A stretch of 64,000 nt of DNA, taken from positions 24,845 through 88,844 of the forward strand of contig JBBRMU010000003.1 in the NCBI GenBank assembly GCA_038230655.1, given 5' to 3'. How positions within the stretch are numbered: position 1 is the first letter of the stretch; each line of letters starts with the position of its first letter. The DNA is from JBBRMU01 sp038230655. Its GTDB lineage: Bacteria > Patescibacteriota > Microgenomatia > UBA1406 > GWC2-37-13. Positions 25,216 to 34,261 of the stretch are shown here, one piece after another. The notes beneath the pieces were generated by a model. The model ran no database searches. It had not been told where the DNA came from and saw nothing but the letters and a program-made list of their open reading frames with translations. The translations under genes and the position numbers were made by a program.

Positions 25216-26007
25216 ATGGAAAATAAATCACCTCTTCACTTCTTGAGTCTGATTATTCCGGTCTATAAAAAAGAAAAAACTATCGTTAATAACCTCCATC
25301 ATGTTAAAAAAGTACTCGATGAAATCAGATATGACTACGAAATAATCGCAGTCGTCGACGGGATGATCGATCAGTCATTTGAATATATAAAAAAAGCTAA
25401 AATCGATAAAGTACGATGTATTGGATACAGAGAAAATCATGGAAAAAGCTTTGCAATAAGACTCGGTATGAAAGAGTCAAAAGGAGATTATATTATGTTC
25501 ATTGACTCAGGAGCAGAAATTGACCCTAATGGAATCTCGATGTTGCTTGAACATATGGAGTGGTATGACGCTGACATAATTGTCGGTTCGAAACGACACC
25601 CAGCTTCTCTGGTTAATTACTCTCCGATAAGAAAAATTTTAAGTTACGGATACTATATTCTTGTACGAATACTGTTTGGTATAAGTGTCCATGATACTCA
25701 GGCAGGAATAAAGATTTTTAGAAAACCTGTTTTAGAAAAAATTCTTCCCCGATTAGTAGAAAAGAAGTTTACTGGTGATCTGGAAATCCTTGTTGCAGCA
25801 AAACAAAATGGGTTTAAGCGCATTTTTGAAGCACCAATAAAACTTGACTATAAATTAGGCGAAATAAGTTCAGCGGCTACTGTAAGAGCGATTTACTGGA
25901 TATTTATGGATACGCTTGCCATATTTTATAGATCCTATATACTCCATTACTATGATCATGCTCATACTAAGTTTGTGCCTCCTGAGGACATAAAATTCAT
26001 CGATTAA
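25216..26007 (+). CDS. GT2 glycosyltransferase, polyprenyl-phosphate sugar synthase type
   Basis: GT-A fold transferase of about 263 residues. The nucleotide-binding start LSLIIPVYKKEKTI, the D-x-D region (FIDSGAEIDPNG in place of the usual DADLQ) and GSKRHPASLVNYSP followed by DTQAGIKIFRK are those of dolichyl-phosphate mannose/glucose synthases. No C-terminal membrane helices are present. It probably charges a lipid carrier with hexose for the membrane-bound GT-C enzymes of the locus. The residue usually Asp at the second DxD position is changed to Ser/Gly, so the metal site may differ. Stop and next start are two bases apart. Confidence 0.85.
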   Translation: MENKSPLHFLSLIIPVYKKEKTIVNNLHHVKKVLDEIRYDYEIIAVVDGMIDQSFEYIKKAKIDKVRCIGYRENHGKSFAIRLGMKESKGDYIMFIDSGAEIDPNGISMLLEHMEWYDADIIVGSKRHPASLVNYSPIRKILSYGYYILVRILFGISVHDTQAGIKIFRKPVLEKILPRLVEKKFTGDLEILVAAKQNGFKRIFEAPIKLDYKLGEISSAATVRAIYWIFMDTLAIFYRSYILHYYDHAHTKFVPPEDIKFID

Positions 26008-26009
26008 CT

Positions 26010-27122
26010 ATGCGAATACTCTGGTTTACATGGAAAGACTTAACTCATCCTTTAGCCGGTGGAGCAGAGGTTATGAATGAAGAGTTGGCCAAACGACTTG
26101 TAAGAGATGGCCATGAGGTTATTTTATTAGTTGGAGGTTATAAAGGGAGTAGAAAAGAAGAGGTTATCAATGGATATAAAGTTGTGAGGCTAGGTAACAG
26201 ATTTACCGTTTACTGGGAAGCATTTAGGTACTACTCTCAATACTTGAAAGGTTGGCCAGATCTAATTATTGAGGAGATAAATACTATCCCATTTATGACA
26301 CAGTGGTATGCGAAAGAGAGACGATTGTTACTCATTTACCAACTATGTCGGGAAATCTGGTTTTATCAAATATTCTTTCCTTTAAATCTTACTGGTTTCC
26401 TAATTGAACCAGTTTATTTATGGTTGTTAAAGAACAATAAAGTGATAACCGAGTCAGAAAGTACAAAAAAAGATCTGCAAAAGTATGGATTCATTAGAAA
26501 TAATGTTGAGATAGTTCCGGTTGGGATAGACATTAAACCTATTGAAGATATAAGTAACAGTAAAAAATATAGGAGATTTACAGTACTTTCTTTTGGTGCA
26601 ATCAGATCAATGAAGAGGACTTTGGATCAGGTTAGAGCATTCGAAATGGCAAAAAAAGAGATTCCAGAGTTACAGATGAAGATTGCAGGTGATTCAAACG
26701 ATTCATATGGGAGAAAAGTATTGGACCATATGAAAAATAGTCAATATAACAATGATATAGAATACCTGGGAAAAGTAAGTAAAGAAAAGAAAACTGAACT
26801 TATGCAAAAATCTCATATAATACTAGTAACATCTGTTAAAGAAGGATGGGGTCTGATTGTGACGGAAGCAGCTAGCCAGGGGACACCCGCGATAGTTTAT
26901 GATGTAGACGGGTTGAGGGATAGCGTGGTTCAAAACAAAACAGGGATCATCTGCGAAGAGAATATCCCAAAAGAACTCGCCAAACAAATTCTCAATCTAG
27001 CTTCTGATAAAGATCAATTAAAAAAACTTCAGAGTGGGGCAGTAAAGTTTGCAAGCTCGTTAACTCTCGAAAAAAGTTTTCAGTCTTTTAAAGAATATGT
27101 GGTAAAATTTCAGAGTATATGA
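26010..27122 (+). CDS. GT4 family glycosyltransferase
   Basis: GT-B retaining transferase of 370 residues. The N-terminus has the acceptor-side glycine loop LAGGAEVMNEELAKRLV, and the C-terminal half the donor-site pattern (TSVKEGWGLIVTEAASQGTPAIVYDVDGLRDSV, positions about 275-310), where the E-x7-E motif reads EGWGLIVTE. The start MRILWFTWKDLTHP matches many CPR surface-glycan enzymes. It overlaps the next gene by ATGA, indicating coupled translation. Confidence 0.9.
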   Translation: MRILWFTWKDLTHPLAGGAEVMNEELAKRLVRDGHEVILLVGGYKGSRKEEVINGYKVVRLGNRFTVYWEAFRYYSQYLKGWPDLIIEEINTIPFMTQWYAKERRLLLIYQLCREIWFYQIFFPLNLTGFLIEPVYLWLLKNNKVITESESTKKDLQKYGFIRNNVEIVPVGIDIKPIEDISNSKKYRRFTVLSFGAIRSMKRTLDQVRAFEMAKKEIPELQMKIAGDSNDSYGRKVLDHMKNSQYNNDIEYLGKVSKEKKTELMQKSHIILVTSVKEGWGLIVTEAASQGTPAIVYDVDGLRDSVVQNKTGIICEENIPKELAKQILNLASDKDQLKKLQSGAVKFASSLTLEKSFQSFKEYVVKFQSI

Positions 27123-28102
27123 AAAAAATAAAAGTAGGCATAATTGGACTCGGGTATTGGGGACCAAATCTGGTACGAAACTTCTCAAATCATGATGGCT
27201 TTAGTGTCACTCGAGGCGCGGATCTAATCGATGCCAATCTCGAAAAAATTAAGAAAGAGCTTCCCCTTATATCGCTTACCAAAAATAGCGACGAGCTTTT
27301 CAATGATCCTGATATTGATTTGATAGTAATTGCTACACCTCCAGAGACTCATCATCAACTGGCTTTGAAGGCACTCAATCATGGAAAGAACATCTGGGTT
27401 GAAAAGCCGTTTACGACTAAATATGAAGACGCCAAAGAAGTAGTAGATCTGGCAAAATCGTTAAATCTGTATGTTCATATCGACTTTCCTTTCATTTTTT
27501 CAGGACCTGTCAAAAAAATCAAAAGTATATTAGATAAGAAAATCATTGGGAAGCCATACTATTTTGACTCAATTCGCACAAATTTGGGTAATATCCAAAG
27601 CAAAGTTGATGTGATCTGGGACCTCGCTCCCCACGATTTATCAATCATTTTTTATCTTTTTCCAGAGTTCAGTTTTAAAAATCTACATTACAACGGTTCC
27701 TCACATATCAAGCATAATAATCTGAGTCAGATCGCTAATTTAGTACTAGATTTTTCAGACGATTTTACTGCTTATATTCATCTTAGTTGGCTTTCCCCAG
27801 TCAAAACCAGACTGATCACCATTGGGGGAAGCAAGCAAATGGTCGTTTTTGACGATGTACAGCCTTCTGAAAAAATTAAAGTCTACGACAAAAACATTGA
27901 GATAGAAAAAACCGAAGTGACACCGTTTAAACCTGTTTATCGAACTGGAGATATCTGGGTTCCAGCCCTTGATCAAACTGAAGCTCTTTTTAGTGCAGTT
28001 TCGTATGTGTACGAGCAGCTTCAACAAAAAACAAAAGGAACGATGACATCAGATATTGCGCTTAAAGTTCTTACCATTTTAACTCTTGCACATGCCGAAT
28101 AA
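27119..28102 (+). CDS. Gfo/Idh/MocA family oxidoreductase
   Basis: NAD(P)-dependent sugar dehydrogenase of 327 residues. Rossmann motif GLGYWGPNLVRNF (10-22) and the EKPFTT motif (about 100-105), whose Lys is catalytic in this family, are visible; the H of the usual later DLAPHDLSI segment is present. In Wbp/Wlb-type pathways this family oxidises C-3 of UDP-GlcNAcA. It overlaps the upstream GT4 by four bases and runs 11 bases over the acetyltransferase start. A paralogue lies at 30730, and I cannot tell which is the 3-dehydrogenase. Confidence 0.9.
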   Translation: MKKIKVGIIGLGYWGPNLVRNFSNHDGFSVTRGADLIDANLEKIKKELPLISLTKNSDELFNDPDIDLIVIATPPETHHQLALKALNHGKNIWVEKPFTTKYEDAKEVVDLAKSLNLYVHIDFPFIFSGPVKKIKSILDKKIIGKPYYFDSIRTNLGNIQSKVDVIWDLAPHDLSIIFYLFPEFSFKNLHYNGSSHIKHNNLSQIANLVLDFSDDFTAYIHLSWLSPVKTRLITIGGSKQMVVFDDVQPSEKIKVYDKNIEIEKTEVTPFKPVYRTGDIWVPALDQTEALFSAVSYVYEQLQQKTKGTMTSDIALKVLTILTLAHAE

Positions 28103-28529
28103 AAAAATAAATAACGTAAAAATTGGTGAAGGTACAAAGATCTGGGAATTTGTAAATATCTATGGCTGCACTATCGGGAACGACAGTATGATCGGTGCTT
28201 TTACTGAAATTCAGTCTGATGTAGTAATTGGAAATAAAGTTAGAGTCCAGTCTCATACTTTTATCTGCTCAGGAGTGACAATTGAAGATGAAGTATTTGT
28301 CGGACACGGAGTGATGTTTATAAACGACAAATATCCCAAAGCGAATAATGCCGACTGGAAACTGCTTCAAACAGTAGTTAAGAAAGGGGCTTCTCTAGGC
28401 TCTAATTCTACGATCCTTGGAGGAGTAACTATTGGGAGAAAAGCGATTGTGGGAGCTGGAGCTGTTGTTACAAAAGATGTACCTGATGGTACCACAGTTG
28501 TTGGCAATCCGGCACATCCACTTCCTTGA
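28092..28529 (+). CDS. Hexapeptide-repeat N-acetyltransferase, WbpD/WlbB-like
   Basis: A 145-residue left-handed beta-helix acyltransferase. Repeats such as IGEGTKIWEFVNI, IGNDSMIGAFTEIQ, VVIGNKVRVQSHT and VTIEDEVFVGHGVMF are clear, followed by ILGGVTIGRKAIVGAGAVVTKDVPDG at the CoA-binding end. The order of segments matches WbpD/WlbB, which acetylate the 3-amino group of UDP-GlcNAc3NA. It directly follows a Gfo/Idh gene and precedes the DegT gene by one gene. ATG 28092 is preferred over the upstream TTG in frame. Confidence 0.88.
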   Translation: MPNKKINNVKIGEGTKIWEFVNIYGCTIGNDSMIGAFTEIQSDVVIGNKVRVQSHTFICSGVTIEDEVFVGHGVMFINDKYPKANNADWKLLQTVVKKGASLGSNSTILGGVTIGRKAIVGAGAVVTKDVPDGTTVVGNPAHPLP

Positions 28530-28534
28530 ACGCT

Positions 28535-29527
28535 ATGAAAAAAGTATTACGACTTTCCATCATTACACCTACTCTCAATGCTGGCAAAATTTTGGAGCAT
28601 TTTTTTAAATCAGTTGAAGCTCAAAACTACCCCAAAGTGAATATCGAAGTGTTGATTGTGGATGGGGGATCAAACGATAGTACTCTTCCGATTGCAAAAA
28701 AACACCATGCAAGAATTATTCCAAATCCGGAGAAACTTGCTGAACCTGGAGTTTATCATGGAATGCAGGCTGCAACTGGCGACATTCTTGTTGTTCTTGC
28801 AACTGACAATATTTTTGTAAGCCCAAACGCTTTCCAGGAGATTGCAGAGATATTCTCTGATCCTACTATTTATGCAGTCTATCCAACTCATGCGAGCGCT
28901 GCTCAAGATTCGATCTACTCAAAGTATGTAAATATGTTTACTGATCCGTTTAACCATTTTGTTTACTGGGACGCTTCGAATGCACGAACTTACAAAAAAG
29001 TTTTTAGCACATTGAAACATACAAATACTTATGATATTTATGATTTTAAAATGAGCACTAATAAACCTATTCTGGCTTTAGCTCAAGGGTTTTCAGTGAG
29101 AAGAGCATTTATTTCTCAGAGAAAAGAGAAAATGGATGATATCGTTTCAGTCCTTGAGATGATTCATAAAAGGAAATTAATGGCGTATGCATATCCTGTT
29201 CTCCTGTATCATCACACAATTCGTGACCTTGACCATTTTGTTCGCAAACAACGCTGGACTGCTCGAAATGCCCTCAACAAAAAAGAGTATGGAATTGCAT
29301 ATCGTGAGAGGTCATTGACGACCGGTCAAAGAATAAGAGCGTATCTTTTTATTCCGTATTCTCTGACCATTTTATTCCCAGCTCTTGTTTCTATCTACAA
29401 AGCGCTAAAAGAAAGAAACTCAATCTGGTTACTTCACCCTCTCATGACGTGGTTATCTGCTTTTTCTATTACCTGGGAAATTTTGATAAAATTAGTAAAG
29501 TTCAACAAGGATATTTCAAAGCAGTAA
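28535..29527 (+). CDS. GT2 family glycosyltransferase
   Basis: A 330-residue GT-A transferase. It begins LRLSIITPTLNAGKILEHFFKS and has the nucleotide-binding DGGSNDST at about 45-52 and ATDNIFVSP near 85 as the metal motif region, with Asp-Asn replacing DxD. Two hydrophobic stretches near the C-terminus (about 270-320) may attach it to the membrane. ATG 28535 is chosen over a TTG three codons earlier. Acceptor unknown. Confidence 0.85.
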   Translation: MKKVLRLSIITPTLNAGKILEHFFKSVEAQNYPKVNIEVLIVDGGSNDSTLPIAKKHHARIIPNPEKLAEPGVYHGMQAATGDILVVLATDNIFVSPNAFQEIAEIFSDPTIYAVYPTHASAAQDSIYSKYVNMFTDPFNHFVYWDASNARTYKKVFSTLKHTNTYDIYDFKMSTNKPILALAQGFSVRRAFISQRKEKMDDIVSVLEMIHKRKLMAYAYPVLLYHHTIRDLDHFVRKQRWTARNALNKKEYGIAYRERSLTTGQRIRAYLFIPYSLTILFPALVSIYKALKERNSIWLLHPLMTWLSAFSITWEILIKLVKFNKDISKQ

Positions 29528-29625
29528 AAGATGAAAAAGCACTAGAATGATATCTTGATTTGGGCTTTTTATGAGCTATACTTAGGTTAATAATTTGCCT
29601 TTACTATTAAAAATTTACCTATTTT

Positions 29626-30726
29626 ATGATCTATTTGTCCAGACCCTTTATCGGGGAAGAAGAAAAAAAAGCAGTATCAAAAGTTCTTGATTCAGGATTC
29701 TTAGTACAAGGACCCGTAACAAAAGCATTTGAGGATAGCTTTGCTGTACTCTGTAAAACAAAGTATGCACTTGCTTGTAGCAATGGAACTGCAGCCCTTC
29801 ATATGGCTCTGGACACGCTCGGCATCAAACCAGGTGACGAAGTTATCACAACTCCATTAACTTTTGTTGCAACTGCTAACTCAATTCTTATGGCCGGCGC
29901 AACTCCTGTTTTTGCTGATATTGATCCAAAAACATATAACATCGATGTCAATCAAATTGAAAAAAAAATTAGCCGTAAAACAAAGGCAATAATTGCGGTT
30001 GATCTCTATGGACAACCTGCGGATTATAACGCGATCAATGCATTAGCAAAAAAACATGGCATTTTTGTTATTGAAGACGCTGCACAGTCGGTAGGAGCGA
30101 CTTATCATAAAAAACCGTCTGGTTCGCTTGCTGATATCGCAACCTTTTCCCTTTATGCAACTAAAAATATAACCACCGGCGAAGGCGGAATGATAACCAC
30201 AGATAACGCGAAATGGTATGAGACTGCAAAACTTTTCAGGCACCACGACCAAGATGAACATAAAAAATACTCGTATGTTGGACTCGGTTACAACTACCGA
30301 ATGACCGATATTCAAGCTGCAATCGGCAGAGTTCAGCTTAAACGCCTCAACGCACTGACAAAAAAAAGACAGCAAATTGCTACAGCTTTCGATAAAGGGC
30401 TTGCCAACATACCAGGTATAGTTACTCCATTTTTTGAAGTGGGAAATGAACACGTCTATCATCAGTATATCTTGAGAATTACCAAAGAATTCCCCTTGAC
30501 TCGTGATCAGTTTAGAAAAAAACTTGAACTAAAAGGTATTCCTACAAATATTTACTATCCAGTTCCTCTTTATAACTTTAAGCATTTGATATCAAATGTA
30601 AATAAAAAAGAGTTTCCTATAACTGAAACAACCATTAAGGAGATAGTTTCGTTACCAATGCACCCGTACCTCACCCAAAAAGAGATACAGTTCATCATCA
30701 ATGGTATTAAAAGTTTAGCTTCGTAA
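29626..30726 (+). CDS. DegT/DnrJ/EryC1/StrS sugar aminotransferase
   Basis: PLP-dependent aminotransferase acting on nucleotide keto-sugars. The cofactor site is complete: NGTAALHMAL (53-62), D151 in EDAAQSVGA, and the Schiff-base lysine K180 in FSLYATKNITTGEGG. The 366-residue length is normal. Placed among Gfo/Idh and hexapeptide genes it best fits WbpE-like transamination at C-3 of a UDP-uronic acid, though C-4 aminotransferases of the same family cannot be ruled out from sequence alone. A 98-base gap precedes it, with a TATACT hexamer but no start-proximal promoter. Confidence 0.93.
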   Translation: MIYLSRPFIGEEEKKAVSKVLDSGFLVQGPVTKAFEDSFAVLCKTKYALACSNGTAALHMALDTLGIKPGDEVITTPLTFVATANSILMAGATPVFADIDPKTYNIDVNQIEKKISRKTKAIIAVDLYGQPADYNAINALAKKHGIFVIEDAAQSVGATYHKKPSGSLADIATFSLYATKNITTGEGGMITTDNAKWYETAKLFRHHDQDEHKKYSYVGLGYNYRMTDIQAAIGRVQLKRLNALTKKRQQIATAFDKGLANIPGIVTPFFEVGNEHVYHQYILRITKEFPLTRDQFRKKLELKGIPTNIYYPVPLYNFKHLISNVNKKEFPITETTIKEIVSLPMHPYLTQKEIQFIINGIKSLAS

Positions 30727-30729
30727 AGT

Positions 30730-31710
30730 ATGAAACAAAAGACAGCAAGAAAGCTTCGGTGCGCAGTTATTGGTGTTGGAAAGATGGGAAAGCACCATGT
30801 TCGCGTCTATAGTGAAATTAAAGATGTTGAACTTGTAGGTGTTGCAGATTTAAATGAAGAACTCGGAAAAGAAACCGCATTAAAATATAGAACAAAATAC
30901 TACAGAAAGTTTGAAGATCTGCTGGATATAGAAAAACCAGATATTGTTTCTATCTGTGTGCCAACTTCTTTTCACTATCAAGTTGGTAAAATTTGTATCG
31001 AAAGACATGTGAATATACTTCTTGAAAAACCAATTTCTACAACGGTGTCAGAAGGCCAAAAGTTACTTGCGCTTGCAAAAAAAAATAATATTAAGATGCT
31101 GGTCGGCCACATAGAAAGGCATAATCCTGCAGTAAAAAAGTTGAAAGAACTCCTTGACAAAAAGAAGTTAGGGAAAGTTACTTCAATCATTGTGAGACGA
31201 GTTGGCGGTTTCCCTTCACAAAATCGAGATGCAAATATCATGGTTGATCTGGCTATTCATGATATCGATATTGTAAATTTTCTTCTAGAAGAACTTCCAC
31301 GAGAAATAAACATAAATAAAACGCGTGTCCACACAGAAACCCGAGAAGATGCAGTAGAATTTTTCCTAAAATATAAAACTTGTTCTGTATACATTCAAAC
31401 TAATTGGTTCACTCCAGTTAAAATAAGAAAAATTAATATCACCGGAAGTGAAGGCTATGTTGAGCTTGACTACATCACCCAACAGATCGTTTTTTTTAAA
31501 AGCAACTATGAAAAGTTTAGAGAGACAGTCAAAGGATTCTCAGATTATATACTTAGGTTTTCTGAACCTGATTTGAAAGAAATTCCTGTAATTGTGAAAG
31601 AACCACTCAAAGAAGAACTTTTATACTTTATTGAGTGTGTGAAAACGAACAAAAAAGTAGACTCTCAATTTGCTTTAGATGCATTAAAAGTTGCTCTTAG
31701 CCGTAAATGA
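30730..31710 (+). CDS. Gfo/Idh/MocA family oxidoreductase, second copy
   Basis: A 326-residue dehydrogenase with Rossmann motif GVGKMGKHHVRVYSE and the EKPIST motif holding the catalytic Lys. The region VGHIERHNPAVKKLKELL and DLAIHDIDIVNFLL is that of WbpB/UDP-GlcNAcA 3-dehydrogenase-like members, so this copy is the better WbpB candidate. It starts three bases after the aminotransferase and overlaps the ATP-grasp gene by ATGA, so it is part of a tightly packed operon. Confidence 0.92.
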   Translation: MKQKTARKLRCAVIGVGKMGKHHVRVYSEIKDVELVGVADLNEELGKETALKYRTKYYRKFEDLLDIEKPDIVSICVPTSFHYQVGKICIERHVNILLEKPISTTVSEGQKLLALAKKNNIKMLVGHIERHNPAVKKLKELLDKKKLGKVTSIIVRRVGGFPSQNRDANIMVDLAIHDIDIVNFLLEELPREININKTRVHTETREDAVEFFLKYKTCSVYIQTNWFTPVKIRKINITGSEGYVELDYITQQIVFFKSNYEKFRETVKGFSDYILRFSEPDLKEIPVIVKEPLKEELLYFIECVKTNKKVDSQFALDALKVALSRK

Positions 31711-32780
31711 AAAGAATACTCGTAACAGGCGCAGGCGGTGCTCCATCAACTAATTTTATTCGTTCGATTCGGGCAATGAAAGAAGAAGTTTTTATTTTGG
31801 GAACAGACTCTGATAAATACTATGTGAACAGATCAGAAGCAGATAAAACTTATCTTGCACCTTCTTGCAGCAACCCACGTTATTTCGATTTTCTCAATTA
31901 TTTGATCAAAAAATACAAAATAGAGTTTCTTCATATTCAGAATGATATCGAGATGGAGATGATCTCAAAAAATAGAGAAAAACTTTCTATTAAAATGTTT
32001 CTTCCAGATAAACAAACTGTTGCTGTCTGCATGAATAAATATGAAACATACAAAAAATGGGAAGAAAAGAAAATAAAAGTACCTAAAAACGTATTTATTA
32101 ATACCATCGCTGATCTGAAAAAAGCCTATAAAATACTTGGCAAAAAAATCTGGTTACGCGATACGACCGGTGCCGGGGGAAGGGGATCTCTGGCTCCAAC
32201 AGACATTGAGCAAGCAAAAATCTGGATAGATTTTAAAGAAGGCTGGGGTCATTTTGTAGCAGCCGAACTACTTACACCAGATTCAGTAACCTGGATGTCT
32301 ATCTGGAAAGATGGTGAGCTAATCGTTGCTCAAGGTAGAAAACGTCTGTATTGGGAGCTTTCGAAAATTTCTCCTTCAGGTATAACGGGCGCAACAGGCG
32401 GAGGAATAACAGTTAGCGACAAACGACTCGACGACCTCGCTGTAAAAACTATTCTCGCTGTTGATCCTAAACCAAACGGCATATTTTCTGTAGACATGAC
32501 ATACGACTTTGCTGGGCTTCCTAATCCTACAGAAATCAATATAGGTCGTTTCTTTACTACGCATGAATTTTTTACCCTAGCGGGTCTCAATATGCCAGAA
32601 ATCTATCTTAAACTGGCATATGGTGAAAAAATTCCCAAACTGAAAAAGAAGATAAACCCGCTTCCAATTGATCTTATCTGGATTCGGGGGATCGACTTTC
32701 TTCCTGTACTCATTCCCAGTAGTTTGCTTGATAAACAACACAAAGAAATGGATATTATTTTGAAGGAGTTGAAAAAATGA
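31707..32780 (+). CDS. ATP-grasp protein, carbamoyl-phosphate-synthase-like
   Basis: A 357-residue ligase-type protein. The N-terminal pre-ATP-grasp domain starts KRILVTGAGGAPSTNFIRSI. The ATP-grasp core follows with the lysine-containing KYETYKKWEE, the glycine-rich loop RDTTGAGGRGS (about 152-162) and metal ligands toward PNPTEINIGRFFT. Similar proteins occur in surface-glycan loci of CPR and archaea, where they may join an amino acid or other carboxylate to a sugar or amine; substrate unknown. It overlaps its neighbours on both sides by four bases, which ties it to the oxidoreductase and the epimerase-HAD fusion. Confidence 0.85.
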   Translation: MKRILVTGAGGAPSTNFIRSIRAMKEEVFILGTDSDKYYVNRSEADKTYLAPSCSNPRYFDFLNYLIKKYKIEFLHIQNDIEMEMISKNREKLSIKMFLPDKQTVAVCMNKYETYKKWEEKKIKVPKNVFINTIADLKKAYKILGKKIWLRDTTGAGGRGSLAPTDIEQAKIWIDFKEGWGHFVAAELLTPDSVTWMSIWKDGELIVAQGRKRLYWELSKISPSGITGATGGGITVSDKRLDDLAVKTILAVDPKPNGIFSVDMTYDFAGLPNPTEINIGRFFTTHEFFTLAGLNMPEIYLKLAYGEKIPKLKKKINPLPIDLIWIRGIDFLPVLIPSSLLDKQHKEMDIILKELKK

Positions 32781-34261
32781 AGATCCTTTTTACAGGAGGA
32801 AGTAGCTACTTTGGATCTCGAATTCTTAATCAGCTTATCGCACAAAAAAAACATAGCGTAACAATTTTTAGCCGCTCAACTCTTCACGAGTACTCGCCTA
32901 AAATACAGATTCATGTTGATCTTTCAAAAAATTCTTCTTATAATCAGATAAAAAATCAGTCATTTGATCTAGTTGTCCATTGCGCCGGATATGTACCCAA
33001 GAACAAAAGTGAAGACTTAGAAAAAAACGCAGAACTAGGAAACACTGTCGTGACTCAAAAACTACTTGAAAAAGCTAAGTTTAAAAAATTAATCTATATA
33101 AGCACCTGTGAAGTATATGGTCCACAGAACTCACCACTCATAACTGAAGATCTGGAACCAATGCCAATTTCAAACTACGCAAAGTCTAAATTTGCATCTG
33201 AAATTCTCGTTAACAAATTTTCAGAACAACACCAAATTCCTGCCGCTATTCTAAGAATTACCACAATAATCGGAGAAAAAGATAAAATAAACAGGGCAAT
33301 TCCTAACTTTATCGACTCTGCAGTTCTGAACAAGGAAATTAACGTAAATGGATCAGAAAATATACGGGACTATATCTATGTCAACGATGCTGCTGAAGCA
33401 GTTAATCTAGTAATTAACAACTTTCAACCAGGAACATTCAATATTTCATCTGGAATTGGAATTTCAATTGGACAAGTTGCAAAACAAATAAAAGAAGCTC
33501 TCCATTCTCACTCAAAAATCGTATCGTTTGATACAGGAAAAATTTCCTCAACTATTTATAGCAATACAAAACTAGTTTTACAGTTCAAATTTAAGCAAAA
33601 CACTCCGTTTAAAACTGCAGTACAACTCATCGGCAGGTCTAAAAAATATATTTTTTTCGACCTTGATGGTACGCTTATCTCAATCTATGAACGATGGTAC
33701 AAAATCCATCTTGATCTGGCAAAAGCATTTGAATTTACACCACTCCCTGAGAAAGAGTATATTAAACAAAAGCGAATGAAAGTTTCTGAGCAACAGATTC
33801 TTGAACAAACAGACATATCTCCAAATGATATTCACAGTTACAATAAAAAACGTCTCGATTGCATTGAAGACCCTGAGTATCTGAAACTGGATATACTCAA
33901 AAAAGGAGCTGAGGTACTGTTAAAAAAACTGTATCCTGTAGCAACGCTCATATTGATCACAAAACGGAAAAAAGAGGCTGCTTGCCGTGCTCAACTGAAA
34001 GATATGAAGCTTGAAACTTACTTTGATGAGATCATTGTCACAAAGCAGCCCAAAATAGATATAATAAGAAGTATGGTTGATAGTGCTGAGCCAGTAGTAG
34101 TTTATAGTATTGGCGATTCAGACGACGACAATCATTCAAAAGAAAAGAAAATTACAACTATCCTCCTTGCTGACGGAGTGAGAGATAAAAAACAGCTTGA
34201 GACATTGAAAGATGTCCAGATCGTAGATAAACTAGATGATTTAAGGTCCATTTTATTATGA
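32777..34261 (+). CDS. Fusion of NAD-dependent sugar epimerase and HAD hydrolase
   Basis: A 494-residue two-domain protein. Residues 1-285 form an extended SDR: nucleotide loop TGGSSYFGSRIL, then STCEVYG and YAKSK giving the Ser/Tyr/Lys catalytic set. Residues about 288-494 are a haloacid-dehalogenase phosphatase with the nucleophile motif FFDLDGTL, a later TKRKKEA lysine motif and YSIGDSDDDNHSKE at the C-terminal metal site. The first domain would change a nucleotide sugar, the second remove a phosphate. I do not recall this fusion from a characterised pathway. It overlaps neighbours by ATGA on both sides. Confidence 0.88.
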   Translation: MKILFTGGSSYFGSRILNQLIAQKKHSVTIFSRSTLHEYSPKIQIHVDLSKNSSYNQIKNQSFDLVVHCAGYVPKNKSEDLEKNAELGNTVVTQKLLEKAKFKKLIYISTCEVYGPQNSPLITEDLEPMPISNYAKSKFASEILVNKFSEQHQIPAAILRITTIIGEKDKINRAIPNFIDSAVLNKEINVNGSENIRDYIYVNDAAEAVNLVINNFQPGTFNISSGIGISIGQVAKQIKEALHSHSKIVSFDTGKISSTIYSNTKLVLQFKFKQNTPFKTAVQLIGRSKKYIFFDLDGTLISIYERWYKIHLDLAKAFEFTPLPEKEYIKQKRMKVSEQQILEQTDISPNDIHSYNKKRLDCIEDPEYLKLDILKKGAEVLLKKLYPVATLILITKRKKEAACRAQLKDMKLETYFDEIIVTKQPKIDIIRSMVDSAEPVVVYSIGDSDDDNHSKEKKITTILLADGVRDKKQLETLKDVQIVDKLDDLRSILL